From Tetraselmis striata (lineage: Eukaryota > Chlorophyta > Chlorodendrophyceae > Chlorodendrales > Chlorodendraceae): a stretch of 64,000 nt of DNA. The notes below the pieces were generated by a model. The model did not search any database. It was not told the DNA's origin and was given only the letters and a program-made list of their open reading frames with translations. How positions within the stretch are numbered: position 1 is the stretch's first letter; each line of letters begins with the position of its first letter. Position numbers and translations under genes: made by a program. Shown here piece after piece: positions 1 to 12,648 of this stretch. The stretch spans positions 62,001-126,000 of the forward strand of contig VCJN01000768.1 in NCBI GenBank assembly GCA_006384855.1, given 5' to 3'.

Positions 1-3000
1 CCTCCAGTTGCACCGTCTTTGCCTTGCTACCCTGGATGGGAAATGTGAGGGCGCTGAGTAGGCACGGCATGCTTGCGGGGTCATTCAGGCTCTGTTCAGC
101 AGAGTGCTACGCAGCCTGGGGGCGCTGGCCAAGCCCTCTGCCCCATGCTACCGGCTCTGCCTGTCTGTGCTGCACACCGTCGCCAAGGTGAACAGGGCCT
201 TCCCCCGCCCGCCATCCCCTCACTCTGTACACATGTAGTGCCCGCCAGTCAGGCACAACGCCCGGTGCCGCTGAGCGCCTGCCCCGCTGGCGACAGGTGA
301 GATGCATGCTGCTGCTGTGGGATCTGCCGGACGAATCCCTTGTGGAGAGTCTCTTCCAGACGTTGCTCGGCGGCCTCAAGTGAGCGCCTCCCCCCACTTT
401 CCCAATGCACCCCAACTCCCTTGCCCCATCCCCGCCTGGCCAGCATTCGTGGTGTTATGCTGCTGAGGTGTGTGCCACCTTTGCGCGCCTGCACTCAGCA
501 CGAAGAACCAGGAGGACGTCGAGCACCTGGTGTTTGAGGTGACCCTGGCCAGCCGCTTTGGGCCGAGAGTGGGGGGGGGGGGGGGTTGAAAGGGCAATTT
601 TCCTCAGCTGGGTACATGCAGCCTGCCCGGAGCCTCCCTCTGACACCGACGCTGACGCTGCCGGCACTGCCTGCAGACGCTGTCCTACATGATCGAGGAG
701 GCGGACGACATCCCGCAGGGCGTGGTGGACGTGATGTTTGAATGCATGAACGCCACGGAGGGCAGCCCAGCCTGCGCCAGGTGTCCCCCTTTAACCCCCC
801 CCCCCCCCCCCCCCCAAACACACACACGCACACACACGGTGCTGACCGCTGAGGTGCAATCGCACAATGCAAGGCATCGTTTCGCATCATTCATGTCTGT
901 TGCGTGCTCACCGTGCATTCTGATGCGGTCTGCCGATGAGGGACTGCGTGAACTGCAAGGAAGAACTGGCCCGCCTTCCAGTGGCCGAATGTAGCTATAG
1001 CGACGTTCACGTCCAGTCGTAAGCGGACCGACTATGGAGGTTCAATTCCGCATTCGTGCAAATGCGCTGGCACACTCACATTCCTGCTTTTGTTGTCGCT
1101 TTCTCTTTGCCGGTGTGTCTGGTGGTGGTAGTGGTGGCGGCGGCAGGCCGGGGAGGGGGGGGGGGGATGGAGGGCGAGAGGGGTGCGCAAACTTCAAGTG
1201 TTGACTGCAGTACGTGTATTCTCATTCGGCGGGCTACGCACAGCGAGTCGCCCGCTGCCCCCCCCCCCCCCCCCCCCCCCCACCTCCGGCCATCTTTGTC
1301 ACCACCTCACGCAGCCTTCCATCCTTTGCGGCAGGATTGTGGAGCGGCTTCTGAAGCAGCACGAGAGCGCCCTGGGCATCTATATCCAGAAGAGCCTCTC
1401 CAGCATCATTGAGAGCGCGGGCGACCCCTTTGACAGCTATCACAACATCGTGCTGCAGGTGCGGGCTCGTCATGGCGAGGGAAATGCCGGGGGGGGGGGG
1501 GGGGCGGGGGGGCACCCGCCACGTCTCGCGACGCTCTCTTGCCTTCAAGCTGCGGGTTGACAGCGCCGCCTGCTGGCCGCCCGCCCGTTCGCAGATCCAC
1601 CACGCCACGCCAGAGCTGCTCCTGCCGGTGCTGCCCCACCTGTCCTCGCAGCTGGTGAACGAGGACGAGGCGCGGCGCATGGCGGCGGTGCACGTGGCGG
1701 GGAAGCTGTTCTCGGAGCCGAGTACGGATGTGGCGGAGGAGCACCCCGAGCTGCTTGCCACCTTCCTGGGCCGCTTCAAGGACCAGCGCGTGGATGTGCG
1801 CCTCGCCGCGGTCGGCTACGCCGCAGACGTGGTTGCAGCGTGCGTGTCGGCGCCCCTGAAGGACCAGGTGCGGCGAAAACGCGTCTTTAATCAGGGACGC
1901 CACCAGCCTTGGCCTCCACACCATGGGCAATCGTGAACGCATGCTGAGTCACTATAAGGAACCGTTATATAACCCTCAACTTGGGCTTGCATGGACGCCA
2001 TAACAACATTTGCAACAGTTTTGGTATGGTTTCTTCTACATTTACCAACTTCGTCGGTGGCAGCCAGGAACGTCATGCTATCGATGCTTAAACAGTGGTC
2101 GATGGGCATGTTGGACGGGTCCTTGCTCACTGTGTTCTTACTGTCGGGACCCGTAGACACCCACCAAATTGACCCTTTCAGAAGAGATGCTGTACTATGT
2201 CCCTTCTCATCCGGGGACGCGGCGGCTCGGTTCACATCATGGTAAATTCGCGAACTGAGACATCATGGGCGAGTGTATCAAACCGGAATGCCGCCCCTCA
2301 TGCAACGCGGCCACGCATTCACACCCTCCTTCCTGTCCGCCCCCGCTGCCAGGTGTTCTCCGCTGCCTCGTCTAGGCAGAGCGACCCCGACGAGCGCGTG
2401 AGGGCCAAAGCCGTCCACGCCGTCTGCACCGCCGGTGCCGCCCAGCTGGCGCTCGTCGGCGCGGACGCGCTGCAGACCTCCACCGCCAGGCTGAACGACG
2501 TGAAGCCGCACGTCCGGCGAGAGGCGGGCAGCGCCCTGGCCGCGCTGTTCAAGGCGGCCTGCAGGAAGCTTCACGAGGGTGCGCGCCGCAGAGCACGGCT
2601 GCCGTTGCTGCCCACTTGAACCCGTCGTCATGAGCCTCAAATTATTATGAAGCTTGCATACAACCTACAGGAACTTTTGCTATACGGGTGCTGACGCGGG
2701 AATGGGAGCACGCTGAATGAGAACCTGCCCTGCCAGTCAGAGACCAAATGTAGACGAAACTATATCGGAATCATATGTTCCTATACGAATGTTCATACAC
2801 GGATGCCGCCGCACCCATTAGAGCCCAGATTATACACCTCAAATTAGGCTTGCTGTTCGACCTGTTTACAAAATAATCACTGCAGTTCTGCCTTTGTTTC
2901 GTCTAGATTCACCCCTCTAGCAGTCAGGTCAGCTCCTTATCCGCTGTGTTCCTAATGCCGCGCCGGCACTCGTGATCTCCGTGCATGCAGACACTGCAAA

Positions 3001-6000
3001 ACTACCATGCATTCACTTATGACTATCTTGTTTGAAGAGGGCAAACCTATGGAATGGAGAAGGTGTCTTATTAGGATCACATAGGAAATGCGGCACAGAT
3101 GCGCTGGCATTATGCGGCAAACCCCGTTCCTTACATCAACAGGAGCACAGACCGGATTGAACGGGACAGTGCGTTGCCATATACTTACAAATTCCTTATT
3201 CTAGCAGCAGACATATCGGCGCCGGCTCGGTGTGAATGAGAACACCGCGAATAGGACCCCGCCCTGCCTGTCAGACGCTGGATACAGACGGTACCACAAC
3301 GTAACCTTGGCCAAAGATCTCATAAATTACTGGCGGGCCCAATTTGATGCTTATATTACAGGTTCAAACGGCCGCGTCGGCACCTGCACACATGTGTGCA
3401 TGGGCGCCTGTCTTTAATCGGACTGTGGCGGTCGATGTGCCGATGGTATCTGCATGTATGTGGATACAGTGCGGTGCTGACGGGGGGCCGCACCCTGCTG
3501 CCACCCGCGCAGAGACCATCACCGACCTGCCGCTGCACATCCTGCGCATACCGGAGTGCATCCTGTGCCAGTCGGCCGTGGACCCCAAGCCGGAGATGCG
3601 CTCCTTCCTGGAGACACTGCTGCAGAGCGGGCTGTTCCCCGCGCGCCTGCCCTCCGCACGGGTCGCCCAGATCTGGGTGCGCAGCCTCCGCCCCCCCCCC
3701 CCCCCCCCCCCCCCGAACACACACACACGCACACACACACACTCCACCCCCTCACGGCTGTAGGCTGGCGCGCCCCCGCCCCACCTGACCGCCCCCCGTG
3801 CGCCCAGGTGCTGGTGTACGCCCAGAGCGGGGAGCACTACAAGGGCGCACTCAGCGCGGTGCTGAGCAGACGGTTCCGGTTTCAGGTGAGGCGCCACACA
3901 CCGTAATCACCTCATCGTGCCTGCGGCGATGGTGGTGGTGGAGGTGTTTGGTGGGGAGGGGGGGGGGTGCTCCCCCCTCGCCGCCCTTTCCTCGTCTGTG
4001 TTCCCCGCGCTCGATGAGGCCCGACTAGAGAAAACACATCGGATGGCGGAAGTATATCAGGCTACAGCTCATTGTGGACATGGATAGGTGGAGCGCGGGC
4101 GCCGACGAGGTCAAACAAACGCTGCGAACGAAAACCTGCCCTGCCTGTCAGGGGGCAGAGATAGACGAAACGCACCGCGGAAGTATCGCCAGTCTTTGTA
4201 TGCAAGCCCAATGTGAGGCGTACAACAAGGGTTGTTAAAAGTGCGTCGGCACCCGCAGATGCGAACACAGGACATGCTGGGCCATAGCCACAGGAGAGTG
4301 GCTACGATTGTCCCTACCGAAACGCCGTGTGTTTGGCCCCGTGACGCCCGGTGACCGCGTGTGCCATGACGGCGCAGGAGCACGTCCTGCACATGCTGCA
4401 GCAGCGGCAGGAGAGCCACCAGGGGGTGTCCAGCTCGGCCGGCGGCGGCGTGGAGGCGGGCGTGTCGGCGGTGGCGGCCTACTTCCCGGACAGCGACAAG
4501 GCGGCCGACCACCTGACGCGGCTGCTCGAGTCCAAGGACAAGAACGTCTGCAAGGCGCTGGCGCAGATCGCGCAGGTCCCGGACAGCGCTGCGGTGCCCC
4601 CCCCCCCCCCCCCCCCCCCGCCCCCTCTCATCTGCTGCCCATTGCTCTCCGGGTTTGCGGCCTATCCAAGCCGCTTGTGCTGACTGTTTTCCCCACCAAC
4701 AACCAGCGCCGGCATGGTGACGAGAGCCGTGGCTTCAACGAACATGCAATATGCCCTTTAGAGTCGAAACAACACCCGGCGTTAACACACTGAACGGATA
4801 TTATAAGATAAAAGAGGGTTGTTGCATTTCGCCTGGGGTTTTAGGGTTTTGGCAAGATTTCTTCCTCTGTTCCTCCGGCGCTTGTCAGCATATGCCGGCA
4901 ATGTGATGTATCAAGGCAGACTGCGAGCTCGCACGTGGATACTGTAGAACACGAACGGTCTGTGGGTATAAAAACGGTTTTCACCCCATCGCAAAGAGGG
5001 AAAACTATTAACAAGGGGAATAGAACAGAACTTAGCACGAATACACAACGAATATTACGACACAAAGACTCAAAATAATTAACTGTTGCAATGCCCCGGG
5101 GACCGTATTCAATTGACAAGGTGGTTGACGCACTGTGCCGAAGCAGTTCATTAGGTCGGGGCCCGCAGACCGGATGAGACAGTGCGGTGCTTCATGTATG
5201 AGGCTTGCTCATCTGCGCCGGTGTGTGTGTGTGTGTGTCTGTGCTGCAGGCCGCGGAGAAGACGGTGCAGGACCTGCTCACCCGCGTCCCCACGCGCGGC
5301 GGGCTGCGGGAGTTTGCGCGCGCCCTGGCGCAGCGCCTGCTGCCGGCGCCCCTGCGGCCGGAGCACCTGCGCGTCATGCTGCAGATGGACCTGGACCCGG
5401 GCGCAGACCTCCGGACGCCGATGCATCGCACCGCCCTGGAGCTCGCGTGCACGGTGGCAGAGGTACCTCCCCCCCCCCCCCCCCCCCTCCCATTGAAACA
5501 TTCATCCAAATTGATTCTTTTCAGATAAAACAATCGAAGAAACATTTTTAAGTATTCAATATATTCAATATCAAATATTGACATTGCTTTTTTAATACTC
5601 GTTGTTTTGGGACACAACGGTTCTTCCTGGCATCTTCCACTCTACGATATGGCGGCACCCCCTGGCTGTTGGCTGACTTTGAATGGCTGCCTGGCAGGCG
5701 GCACCGTCGCTGTTTGACTGGCTCCTGGACGTGGCGGAGGATATGCTGGCCTCGGGGCGCGAGGACCTGCAGCTGTGCGCCTGCCGGCTGCTGGCGCACA
5801 CCTCCGGGCGCCTGGCGGGGAAGCTGGGCGAGCACGAGCTGCCGCCCGGGGTGCGCCGGCTGCTGAGCGGCTTCTGCCAGGGTAGCTGCGACAAGGCCGC
5901 CAAGTTTGCTGCCAAGGCGCTTGCAAAGCTGTCACGGCATGATGGGGAGCTGGGCCAGGTGCGCGCCCGACCCACCCGATCCACCCGCCTGCCCGCCTGG

Positions 6001-9000
6001 GTTTGTTTGGGGAATCCTGTGCAACCATTACCGGGAAGGACACTGCTGCGTGACCTCGCCGATGCGCGCAACCGGTGCCCTCGGTCAGGTACGCTCCCTT
6101 ATGAGGTCCATGGCCGAGACCATCCAAGAGGAGCCCAGCTGCTCCAACCAGCACGTGCTGCTGCGGTCGATGTCGGGGCTGGCACAGCACCAGCCAGGTC
6201 GGTGCATTGCCCGCCGTCTCCTCCTGCTGCGCCCTCTGCTGCAAGCTGCGCACATGCGGGCCGGGCCCTTACCGCCGCTGACCCGCGGTGCTGCAGACGT
6301 GTTTGCGCTCCACGCGCGCGACTTCAAGGACTTCGTCATGCAGACCGTCATGACATCGGGTCCGTCCGCGGAGCCACGCGGCACCGCGTCCGGAGCCTCG
6401 TGGAGTGCGGTGTCGCCTCAGACGCGTCGAAAGTGCCAAGCCGTGAAGCTCCTGGCGAGGGCGCTCTCCCCGCTGGCCGGCTCCGCGGCACTGCACGACC
6501 GGTTCATGCCACTGGCAGAGGAGATGCTGGCGGAACTGGACGGGTGAGGCCAGCCCGCGCCCGTGTCGGCGCCTCCGCGCCTCCTGGTGTGGCCGGGCCA
6601 GCACGCATGACCGACGAGTCACCGCCCCCTGGATGTGCCCTTGCGCCGCGCAGGCTGCTGGACCCGGACAACGGCATGGAGGCAATCCACGTCACCGGCC
6701 CCACCGACCAGGGGCACGTGCGGCTCGCGGCCGCCGGCGCCATGCTGAGGCTTCTCCGCGTGTACGATGCGAGCTGCTCGCCGCAAGTCTACGTCGTGAG
6801 TGCTGCGCCATCTCCCACTCCCCCCCCCCCCCCCCCCCCCCCCCCCCGGCTCTGCCCAGGGGGGGACTGAGCTCCGCCAGATGACTACCGCTGATTGTCC
6901 TGTCACGGAGTGCCGTCCCAACCCTGGGCGAGCGACCGCATTGAGCTGCCGCCGCCCGGCCGTGTTGCGCCGCAGAACTTGGCGCTGACGCTGCAAGACC
7001 CCGTCATGGAAGTGCGGGCCACCTTCGGCACCAAAGTGGTCCGCACCGCCAAGTCGTTCGAGGTTCGCCCAGCCACGCGATGAGGGGCACCGGGCACGGG
7101 TGCATGGGGGCGGGGTGCGCCGCCTGGCCCTGGAGCCTGACGGCGCGAGGCGCCGCGGCGTGCTTGTGGCTGCAGGCGAGGCAGAGGTACAAGGTGGCGT
7201 CCAAGTACATGGCGATCCTGTCCCTGGCGGCCATGGACCCCTCCAAGCGCAACCGGCAGCAAGCCCAGCAGGACCTGCACTCCTTTGTCTGCCGGCGCCG
7301 CAGGCACATGGGCGACGCCGCCACGGCGGCGGCGTTTGCGTCGGGCGGCGGCGGCGTGACCGTCCCCGACCAGCCGGACTTCATCCTCCCGTACGTCGTG
7401 TTCCTGCTGGCGCACCACCCCGACTTCCCAGAGGTGCGCTCGCCCGCGCCACCCCCCGCTGTCTCTGCCCATGCTGCAGGGCCGCCGCATGACCCGGTTG
7501 GGACCCCCTGCCCTCGCCGCAGGAGGACGATCTCGCGGCCGGTGGGCCCAAGGAGCTGGACCCCTGGCAGAAGATGATGGGCCTGGCGGTGAAGCAGCTG
7601 CTCGCTGGCGACGCGGAGGGGGAGGAGGGCGGCTGCCTGCCCGCCATCATGAAGATCCTGTCAACCATCAAGCAGTCGGGCGACGTGCTGGTGCGCCGGC
7701 CGGGGACTCCCCGGGCCATGAGCTATCTGAGGCCAACCCCGGCGGCATGCTGAGTCTCGTTCTCCCTGCCCCGTCGCGGCGCTGCAGGTGGACGGAATCA
7801 ACCCCAAGGTCTGCACCACATGTGACATCGGCCTGGTGCTGGTGAGCCCCCCCCCCCCCCCCCCCCCCCCCCCGGGCCCCTTGCTAGTGACATGAGAGCC
7901 CTGACATGGACCGAGTTTTTGTGCCGCGCAGTGCGGCGGGAAGGGCGACCTGCGCGAGATTCCGTACTTCCCAGCCAAGATCCCGCTCCCCCGCGCGCTC
8001 TACCAGCCCGCGGACCGCGCCAAGACCACCGCCCTGATGCACATCGGCAGCCACCTGCCGGCCGGCTTCAAGGCGCTCAAACCCCTGGCCGCCCTGCCTG
8101 AGCAAGCGGCCAAGCCGCCGGGGCGGCGCCCCGCGGGCGGCAAAGTCGCGGGGAAGCGGGACCAGCCGGCCGGCCACGCGGCCTCCCAGCAGCAGACGGA
8201 GGTGGGCCGCCAGTTTCCCACCCCGAAAGGCCATGAGACCAGCCGCATGCCTATGCCTTTTAGGAATTGGGGGGGGGGGGGGGGGGGGGGGGGGTTGGGG
8301 GCTCTGGGCGCAACCTCCGCTGCATCAGCAACCCTCCAGTGACACTCCCATTGATGGATGGGCTGGTCGCCGGGCGGTTGCCTGCTTTGCCCTATGTTTG
8401 CCCTAACATGTACCCTACCTTTGCCCTATGTTTGCCTCTTACCAATCAGTCGGGCTTTCATCGCATGGCCACGACGCACTGAGGCTTGGCCTCTTCTACC
8501 GGCGCCGAAGCCCCTAAAATAACGCTTTTAGCACGACCCTCAATTTTGCCTTGCGTGCACCCCATATCAACATTACCTATGGGTCTACCAGAGCGTCGTC
8601 CACATTTGGCCTCTTACGGTCAGGGCGGGTTCTCGTTCGCGGTGTCCTATCTGCCGTGCCGGCACCCGTGGTCGATGAGTGTCCCCAACCTGCGCATGAA
8701 ATCCGCTCCGTGCCACCAACCCGCCGCCGCGCCCGTGACCAGGCCCCCAAGGGCGGCGCCTCCCAGCCAGCCGCGACGCCTCCCGGGCCGTCGCCGCCCA
8801 TCAGCGAAACGCAGGCGGCCGCCCAGCCCCCGGCGGACGGGGGCCCCGGGACGCCGCTGGCGAAGAAGAGCAAAGTGGCCAGCGCCGAGAGGCCCCGGCG
8901 GGCGCAGGCCCTCCGGGACATCAGCGTGGTGCGCCTCCCCCCCACTCTCCCCCAAACCCTCCACCCCCAATGTGTGCACCCAACCATTCAGTTGCCTCAC

Positions 9001-9874
9001 CGGGCCCTCGAAATAATCGCCGCGCCGACAATTCGATGTCCCAGGTGTTCCTCACTCAGTGAGCGGGTGGTGTGCGGCTCTTCCCCCTTCACACGGGTTG
9101 TTGTTGTTGGGGGGGTGGGGGTGTCGGGGTCCAAATGCGGCAACTATGAGTATGGACAGCCTTCAGTGTTGTGTGTGTGGTTGTGGTGGTGTGGGTGTAT
9201 GTGGGGGGGGGGGGGGGGGGGGGGCTAGAATAAGAGTGCGGATACGACCCCGCCCCGCCTGTCCGAGGTTAAATATAGATGAATCTGTAGCGAATGTTCC
9301 AATCTGTATACAGCAATTTGGAGCTTACTACAGTAAGGGGTATCATCAGTGTATCGGCACTTGCATACCCACAGCTGTACGTACGTGTGAGCATGCATGT
9401 ATATATATATATACAATATATTTATGTAAAAAATCAGATATACTTGTATTTATATTTATATTTATGTATATAGACATATATATGTGGCCTTGCCCACCCG
9501 TAGTGTCTATCCACCGGCACACCTGGCCGCTTCCAGGCAACAGCCCAGTCTGGCGAGCAAGATCCGGGAAAAGGTTATACAGTGCCTACATTGACCGCTC
9601 CGCCGGCGCGCCATCGCCTGCCTGGCAGCACCACCGAGGCCACCCGGTGCCGCCAGCGCGGGTGCCCGGCCGACATTTACCGCCCCCCCCCCCCCCCCCC
9701 CAGCGGGGGCGCCCACCCATGACCCTCGTGCGGATGACCCCGCCCTCCCCCTCACCTGGCAGCTCTGACCGCCCCGCCGCGTGTCGCCCCCCGGTGCAGA
9801 ATCGCACGCCGGAGCCCCGGCGGTCCAAGAGGCGCGCGGCGACCGCCGCAGCGCCGTCGCCCGCGATGGCATGA
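1..9874 (+). CDS. PDS5: PDS5 sister-chromatid cohesion protein, 5'-truncated by the window
   Basis: PDS5 is the HEAT-repeat regulator that binds cohesin and controls its stability on chromatin. About 22 exons can be placed (limits within about 2 bases): 91-186, 297-379, 497-536, 677-779, 1335-1459, 1593-1867, 2353-2578, 3513-3678, 3809-3885, 4378-4592, 5249-5461, 5700-5958, 6088-6198, 6297-6543, 6654-6795, 6975-7061, 7176-7432, 7521-7689, 7788-7841, 7932-8201, 8743-8928 and 9799-9874. Family-like stretches are YMIEEADDIPQGVVD, LLPVLPHLSSQLVNEDEARR, FLGRFKDQRVDVRLAAV and SKDKNVCKALAQIAQ; the last closely resembles plant and animal PDS5. The C-terminus is a basic, proline-rich tail ending SPAMA before a TGA at 9872-9874, as in other PDS5 proteins. 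The first exons lie left of the window. Introns hold long C-runs, CA repeats and copies of a dispersed repeat. The family call is firm; individual small exons are less so. Confidence 0.88.
799..838 (+). repeat. C-run followed by CA repeat in a PDS5 intron
   Basis: A run of about 18 C followed by a (CA)n tract lies shortly after the donor of the intron beginning at 780. The same arrangement recurs at 3690-3745 in another intron of this gene. Confidence 0.95.
2697..2768 (+). repeat. Dispersed repeat, copy 1 (core)
   Basis: This stretch holds GAATGAGAACCTGCCCTGCC followed by TAGACGAAAC, shared with other sites at 3.2, 4.1, 9.2, 13.7 and 14.95 kb. It lies in a PDS5 intron. No coding potential was seen. 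Confidence 0.6.
3217..3405 (+). repeat. Dispersed repeat, copy 2
   Basis: It begins CGGTGTGAATGAGAACACCG, runs through GCCCTGCCTGTCAG, and ends near the CGTCGGCACC block at 3376-3385. It is intronic in PDS5. The full unit appears to be roughly 180-190 bp. Confidence 0.6.
3690..3745 (+). repeat. C-run followed by CA repeat in a PDS5 intron
   Basis: About 21 C followed by (CA)n with one CG interruption, beginning 12 bases after the exon end near 3678. It is nearly the same sequence as the intron at 780-840. Confidence 0.95.
4081..4268 (+). repeat. Dispersed repeat, copy 3
   Basis: The core CCTGCCCTGCCTGTCAGG, TAGACGAAAC and the end block GTCGGCACCCGCAGATGCG are all present. This is one of the most complete copies. 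It is intronic in PDS5. Confidence 0.6.
9226..9390 (+). repeat. Dispersed repeat, copy 4
   Basis: The core CCCGCCCCGCCTGTCCGAGG is followed by TATAGATGAATC and, about 110 bases on, TCGGCACTTGCATACCC. It is intronic in PDS5, just downstream of a G-run at 9204-9222. Confidence 0.55.
9400..9485 (+). repeat. AT-rich simple repeat
   Basis: A stretch of TA, TATTTA and similar short repeats in the last large intron of PDS5. Confidence 0.8.
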
Positions 9875-11690
9875 CGGAAGCCATCGGGCTCGCGCACTTT
9901 TTGCCTCGTGCGCGACGCAATGCGGCCGGCCGCCATCGCCCGATACGCTTTCCGGCCCCGGCAAAGGACGCCACGGCGGGCGTCCGTCCCCTCATGCGTG
10001 CGCCGGCTGCCACCGGCCGCCGATATGTGTGATCTGACTGTGATCCAGATGCCTGGGATGGGGCGGGAACGAGCGAGGGGAACATGCCTGTCCATCATAG
10101 AACCGACCGAATGTCGTCCCAATCCGACCTGACTCCTCTGAGAGTCGGATTGGGCAGACTTCTGTGTGAAATTAGCCATAATGCAACCATGCTGCCCCTC
10201 ACCTCCTCGATGCCCCCCCCCCCCCCCCCCCCATGTGCATGATGGATGGCTCTGATGAAGCGTGATGCAGCTTTATTGATGCAATGAGCGGAGCATCCGG
10301 GGATTGGCAGCAGATGCTTTACGGATTTCGTTTTGTTTGTTTGCTGGACTTCTGGCTGCAATCAGAGGGGGTTTCAAAACATTATATTAAATCGGACCTG
10401 CCCAATGCAGGGACAACTTCGATCGGATAGAAAGTCCGAAATTCCCCTGAAAAGTTTTAAGGGGAGTGTGCATGCCAGGCACCCGAGGGCGGGAAAATGC
10501 TAGGCACTTCTCTTCAGCGAACCCTCCTCGTAAGGATTACTCATACCATGTAATCACCCCCCCCGCCCCCCCCCCCCTGCGGGATCATAGAGAATTGTCT
10601 TCCAGGTTGTGGCATGCAATGGTGCGACCAGTGAAAGGCTGGTAGATAGGTGCGCCGGCATCGGTTAGTAGTACGCTCGAGGATAGAGGGGCGTGGCGAG
10701 TTCAGCCAGCATATTCTGCCTATCCCGATCAGCGGTCATGGTAGACGCAGCGAGCTCCAGAACGCACCGACCTACCCAGCACCGCCGTTTGGTGACGGCA
10801 ACCGAGAATCAACGGAATGCATGCGGTTCAGATTCCCGCGCCTGCCTAGCTAGACGTCGCGAGAGGCGCGGTCTGGTAGCCCGACCGCAGAGAACTTCAT
10901 TCTGCAGGAGCGGTACTGGCTGCCATAGCAACAACGCCGCAGACCGTAAGGATAAAGACTGTTGCGCCGACACCGACAACATGCAAGAGGGCCTGGCACC
11001 CAGCGGTGGTCGTCGCAACAATGGGGCTGATGGGTCCATCCATCTATCCTGCGCCATGTTTGAAATTTGAAATTTCTGACGACTTTCTTCCCGCCCAGCC
11101 TTTGAAGCTATGCGGGCCACCTGTCCAACGGCCCGGCGGCACAAACCCGCAAAGGGTCCACCTTTGAAGGCGCGTGTAGCGTGCAGCCCTCTGAAGGTGA
11201 GGCTGCCATTACTCAGCGCGGCCTTGAAATGCTTCCCATCCACCACTGATGCAACGCCAGGACGACCATAATTTGCAGAAGAACGCAGGTGTCGCCACAA
11301 GTCCGAGGTTAACTGTCGCCCCCCCCCCCCCCCCCCCTTCCAACCCTCGACCTGCTTTTTCGGTTTTGAGGGAGGGGGTGGGCATCAACGAGGCATTGGC
11401 CGGCAGTCAACGGAAAATAATCACGGCGGCATTCGTCTCAAAAGCACATCGCTTTGCCACCCAGCCGTATGATATGGTTTATATTCCAGTACTCGAAACA
11501 TCAAGGAGACACCCACCCACCCACCCACCGCCGCCTGGGCGGGCCCGACGACCGTCCTCGGCCCTCGGAATCGCGGGCCCTTCCTCCGCCTCCACCCCCG
11601 GCTGGGGATGGGGCGGGGATCGTGCACGGGTGGCGCCTTGGTAGCCTTGGCCCCGCCCGTGCTGCCACTGCCGCGGAGGAGCAGTGTGAG
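9875..11690. other. Intergenic sequence downstream of PDS5
   Basis: No gene is recognised. The stretch holds C-runs at 10212-10232, 10557-10576 and 11321-11337. A TGTAA at 10548-10552 is the nearest polyadenylation-like signal but lies far from the PDS5 stop. Open frames at 10693-11070 (+) and 10809-11300 (-) resemble nothing I know. Confidence 0.6.
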
Positions 11691-12596
11691 CTGGACACCG
11701 GCGTCTCACGTCGTTGCTGGTCCGGTCAAGTCCCTGTTCGCTGTTCTTTGAGCGCCCTCTCCCTTCCTGTCCTGTCGGCGCCTCCACATTACATTCGGAC
11801 TAGTGCCGCTATTGGAGTGGCCCGGGATGTTGTGCTGGGAAGGAAGTTCTACGTTCGGCGGAAGGGGACGCGACCGAGCTGGCGGCGGATCTGGCGCTGG
11901 GCGGAACAACGTGCGCTGGACACCGACGTCTTACGTCGTTGCTGGTCCGGTCAAGTCCCTGTTCGATGTTCTTTGAGCACCCTCTCCCTTCCTGTTCTGT
12001 CGGCGCCTCCACATTACATTCGGCCTAGTGCCGCTATTGGAGTGGCCCGGGATGTTGTGCTGGGAAGGGAGTTCTACGTTCGGCGGAAGGGGACGCGACC
12101 GAGCTGGCGGCGGATCTGGCGCTGGGCGGAACAAAGCGCGCTGGACACCAGCGTCTTACATCGTTGCTGGCCCGGCCGGCTCTGCATTCCCTACTCGTTG
12201 AGCACTTTCTCCCTTCCTGTCCTGTTGGCACCTCCACATCAGCGCCGCTATTGGAGTGGCCCGGGATGTTGTGCTGGGGAAGGCGTTCTACGTTTGGCGG
12301 AAAAGGACACGACCGAGCTGGCGGCGCATCTGGCGTTGGGTGGCCTGCGTCTGTTGCACGCCCGTGGCGCCCCGTTCTGGGTTGGACCCCCCACTTCCGC
12401 TCCTTGCTGCGAGACCTCAACTTCGAAGCCCCTTTCCTGTCGGCGCCTTCACTTCACATTCGGCCTAGTGCCGCTATTGGAGTGGCCCGGGATTGTGTGC
12501 TGGGGAGAGCGTCCCTACTGCGTGGAGCGGCGGCTGGCTGGTGGCGATGCCTGGTCGGAGGCTACCATGGCGGTTCCCGCCTCTGTTGGCCCGTAG
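11691..12596 (+). repeat. 225-bp tandem repeat, about four copies
   Basis: CTGGACACC recurs at 11691, 11916 and 12141, exactly 225 bases apart. ATTGGAGTGGCCCGGGAT recurs at 11811, 12036, 12250 and 12476. The first two copies are nearly identical and the later ones are diverged or shortened. Because 225 is a multiple of three, one plus-strand frame stays open through the array (11454-12596). The translation (for example GVARDVVLGR in several copies) matches no family I recognise, and the other frames are partly open too, so coding is not shown. Confidence 0.85.
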
Positions 12597-12597
12597 C

Positions 12598-12648
12598 TGG
12601 ATTTCCTTATGGATTTCCTTCTGGATTTCTGTGTGGATTTCTTGAATG
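12598..12648 (+). repeat. 12-bp tandem repeat
   Basis: GGATTTCCTTAT-like units recur four times at a 12-base period, immediately after the 225-bp array. The array frame would read GFPx-type repeats. Confidence 0.7.

Noticed and set aside
1868..2352. Possible extra PDS5 exons within the 485-base gap
   Set aside because: No stretch with PDS5-like sequence or paired splice sites was found, so it is treated as one intron.
4838..4852. Telomere-like TTTTAGGG unit
   Set aside because: Only a single unit here and isolated TTTAGGG near 13466; no array, so not telomeric or a healed break.
10809..11300. Minus-strand open frame of 163 codons downstream of PDS5
   Set aside because: Composition is Arg/Ser/Ala-rich as expected by chance in GC-rich DNA. 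No motif or splice partner is seen.
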